Part shown: piece by piece, positions 14,154-15,877 of the stretch
Numbering within the stretch: the stretch's first letter is position 1
Layout: every line of letters starts with the position of its first letter
Assembly (NCBI GenBank): GCA_905201565.1
Contig: CAJKOS010000022.1
Location: 1-15,877 of the forward strand
DNA from: an uncultured Erysipelotrichaceae bacterium
GTDB taxonomy: Bacteria > Bacillota_I > Bacilli_A > Erysipelotrichales > Erysipelotrichaceae
Reading direction: 5' to 3'
Length of the DNA: 15,877 nucleotides
The notes under the pieces: generated by a model
What the model was told of the DNA's origin: nothing
The model's input: only the letters and a program-made list of their open reading frames with translations
Database searches by the model: none
Position numbers and translations under genes: made by a program

Positions 14154-15781
14154 GCACGAAGGAGTACAAAACTCCTGAAAACACAACTGGCGGGTCACGG
14201 CTGAAAGAGATCCGCCAGGTTTTATCGCGCAACAAGATCACAAGAGGCATCAGCCCGACAAAACTGAGAATCATACTGGAAGAACTTGGACCAACATTCA
14301 TCAAGCTCGGACAGATCATGTCCCTGCATTCCGATATTCTTCCCCGCCGCTATTGCGATGAGCTGTTAAAGCTGAACTCAGAAGTCAGACCGATGCCTTT
14401 TGATATGGTCAAACATGTTCTGAATGAAGAATATGGTACAGAATGGGCTGCCTTCTTCCAGTCCATAGACCCTGAACCACTAGGTTCTGCGTCCATTGCC
14501 CAGGTACACCATGCCATATTGCGGGAAGGCGATGAAGTCATCATCAAAGTACAGCGGGAAGGCATTTATGAAACCATGTCACGTGACATCAGCCTTCTCC
14601 ACCAGTTAGTCAGACTCATGCCATCCATCCGCAACTTCAAAAATGTGGTAGACCTCAACATGGTACTGGATGAAATGTGGAGTGTTGCCCAGCAGGAAAT
14701 GGACTTTCTGCAGGAAGCAGAAAACATGGAAGAATTTGCCAGGGACAACAGAGATGTAAACTATGTCACATCCCCAAAACTCTATCGGCAATACTGCACA
14801 AAAAAAGTACTGGTCATGGAGTACATTGATGGCTTTGCCATCGATGATACAAAAGCATTGGAAGAAAATGGCTATGACCTGAATGAAGTCGGTTCCAGAT
14901 TTGCCAACAGCTTCATCAAACAGGTCATGGACAATGGCTTTTTCCATGCCGATCCTCATCCTGGAAATGTCAAAATCAAAGATGGAAAGATTGTTTGGAT
15001 TGACATGGGAATGATGGGAAGGTTATCTGAAAGAGACCGTCGGCTGATTGTCAAAGGGGTCAGAGGAATTGCCTTACGGGATGTGACCATGATTGAAAGT
15101 GCCGTGCTTGATCTTGGGGAGTTTACTGCTAAGCCGGATCGTGTGCAGCTGTATAAAGACCTCAAGAAGTTCATTGATGAATATGCGGATGCGTCCATGG
15201 GCAGTATATCCATTGCGGACTGCATGGAATCGTTAATGGAAATCATGAAGGCAAACAACATCCGTATGCCGCATGGCTTTACGATGCTGGCAAGAGGTCT
15301 TGCCCATGTGGAAGGTGTATTAACGGTCATCAGTCCGGATATCAATATGTTTGAAATTGCATCGACAAGAGTCAGTGAGAATTTGTTTGAAAATATCGAC
15401 TGGAATAAGGAACTGCAAAAATTATCCCGTACGTTGTTCCGTTCCTTTACCAAAGGGAGCGAAATACCTTCTCTAACCGCTGATGTCTTAAAGGAACATC
15501 TCAAAGGACAAAGCAACGTTCAGATTTCTTTGCACTCTGCCGAAAACTTTACCGAACTGATTCATAGTGCAGTGCGCAACATTGTCATCGGTGTATGCAT
15601 TGCGGCATTGCTCATCGCTTCCAGTATCATCTGTTTAACAGATATGCAGCCTAAAATACTAGGCATACCACTGTTGGGTGCAGCCGGTTACTTCTTTGCA
15701 TGTCTTGTCAGTACATTCCTTGTAGTACGTTACATTTATCAAAAAGTAAAACCAAAGAAAAAAAGAAAACCAAACGATTAA
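14150..15781 (+). CDS. AarF/ABC1/UbiB-family atypical kinase
   Basis: A 543-residue UbiB-family protein-kinase-like protein. The family hallmark KLGQ is at 52-55. The Ala-rich loop [11 protein letters not shown] replaces the usual kinase glycine-rich loop. The ATP-site lysine is K133 (IIKVQRE), the acidic partner is in the [11 protein letters not shown] segment, the catalytic loop is HADPHPGN (H266, D268, N273), and the metal-binding Asp is D285 in IDMG. Two membrane helices lie at the C-terminus (about 480-503 and 509-531), followed by a basic tail KKKRK that should face the cytoplasm. Known members support ubiquinone synthesis or lipid homeostasis through ATPase activity. The start overlaps the phasin-like stop by 4 nt, with GAGGG close by. 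All catalytic residues appear intact. Confidence 0.92.
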   Translation: MSTKEYKTPENTTGGSRLKEIRQVLSRNKITRGISPTKLRIILEELGPTFIKLGQIMSLHSDILPRRYCDELLKLNSEVRPMPFDMVKHVLNEEYGTEWAAFFQSIDPEPLGSASIAQVHHAILREGDEVIIKVQREGIYETMSRDISLLHQLVRLMPSIRNFKNVVDLNMVLDEMWSVAQQEMDFLQEAENMEEFARDNRDVNYVTSPKLYRQYCTKKVLVMEYIDGFAIDDTKALEENGYDLNEVGSRFANSFIKQVMDNGFFHADPHPGNVKIKDGKIVWIDMGMMGRLSERDRRLIVKGVRGIALRDVTMIESAVLDLGEFTAKPDRVQLYKDLKKFIDEYADASMGSISIADCMESLMEIMKANNIRMPHGFTMLARGLAHVEGVLTVISPDINMFEIASTRVSENLFENIDWNKELQKLSRTLFRSFTKGSEIPSLTADVLKEHLKGQSNVQISLHSAENFTELIHSAVRNIVIGVCIAALLIASSIICLTDMQPKILGIPLLGAAGYFFACLVSTFLVVRYIYQKVKPKKKRKPND

Positions 15782-15877
15782 GCTTCAGAGCACGAGCATT
15801 TTTTCAGATTCTATCGGTATTGGTAAGCGTCAAATAGAGAGCGTATCGAAAATAATATCGCATCAACTAAAGAAGCC

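Noticed and set aside
15782-15877. A terminator after the UbiB-like gene
   Set aside because: A T run exists at about 15799-15804, but I find no stem of more than about 3-4 bp before it. Nothing else is supported in these last 96 bases.

Overview
The window looks like chromosomal DNA of a Bacillota (Firmicutes) gut-type anaerobe, perhaps of the Erysipelotrichia or Clostridia. The grounds are Shine-Dalgarno sequences of the GGAGG type, an Fe-S-type PurF relative, a heterodimeric ABC exporter, a phasin-like/UbiB-like gene pair and short intergenic gaps. The taxon is an inference from gene content, not a measurement. I see no phage, insertion sequence, CRISPR array or origin. No gene-free stretch exceeds 300 bases; the longest is 234 bases (13638-13871).

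Layout. 1-41 is the 3' end of a tRNA-Gly with its own terminator. 116-4022 is a leftward cluster transcribed in the order MATE efflux protein, metallophosphoesterase, unknown 146-residue protein, stand-alone GltD-like flavoprotein; it ends at a strong hairpin at 87-114. A PurF-like gene (4116-5531) diverges from it and converges on a leftward gene with DUF349 repeats (5611-6969). Next come a leftward group of an AlkZ-related protein, two ABC half-transporters and a HAD phosphatase (11962 to 7115), and a leftward monocistronic membrane protein ending in a phage-tail-lysozyme-like domain (13637-12012). A rightward pair of a phasin-like protein and an AarF/UbiB-like kinase (13872-15781) diverges from the last one.

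How genes work together. The two ABC half-transporters overlap by 8 nt and carry complementary degenerate and intact ATP sites, so they should form one heterodimeric exporter. The phasin-like and UbiB-like genes overlap by 4 nt and should be co-translated. The unknown protein and the GltD-like protein overlap by 1 nt.

Most interesting points. (1) The PurF-like protein has an intact PRPP-binding site and four Fe-S ligand cysteines, but has lost the N-terminal catalytic cysteine and other glutaminase residues. (2) The 541-residue protein at 12012-13637 joins a sigma-70 region-2-like helical domain inside the cell, through one membrane helix, to Ig-like repeats and a lysozyme-like domain outside. 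(3) Three genes lack a Shine-Dalgarno sequence and have a -10-like hexamer 6-7 nt before the ATG, which suggests leaderless transcripts. (4) Two 5' leaders carry conspicuous structure: a palindrome plus hairpin before the DUF349 gene, and a UUCG hairpin touching the Shine-Dalgarno of the phasin-like gene.
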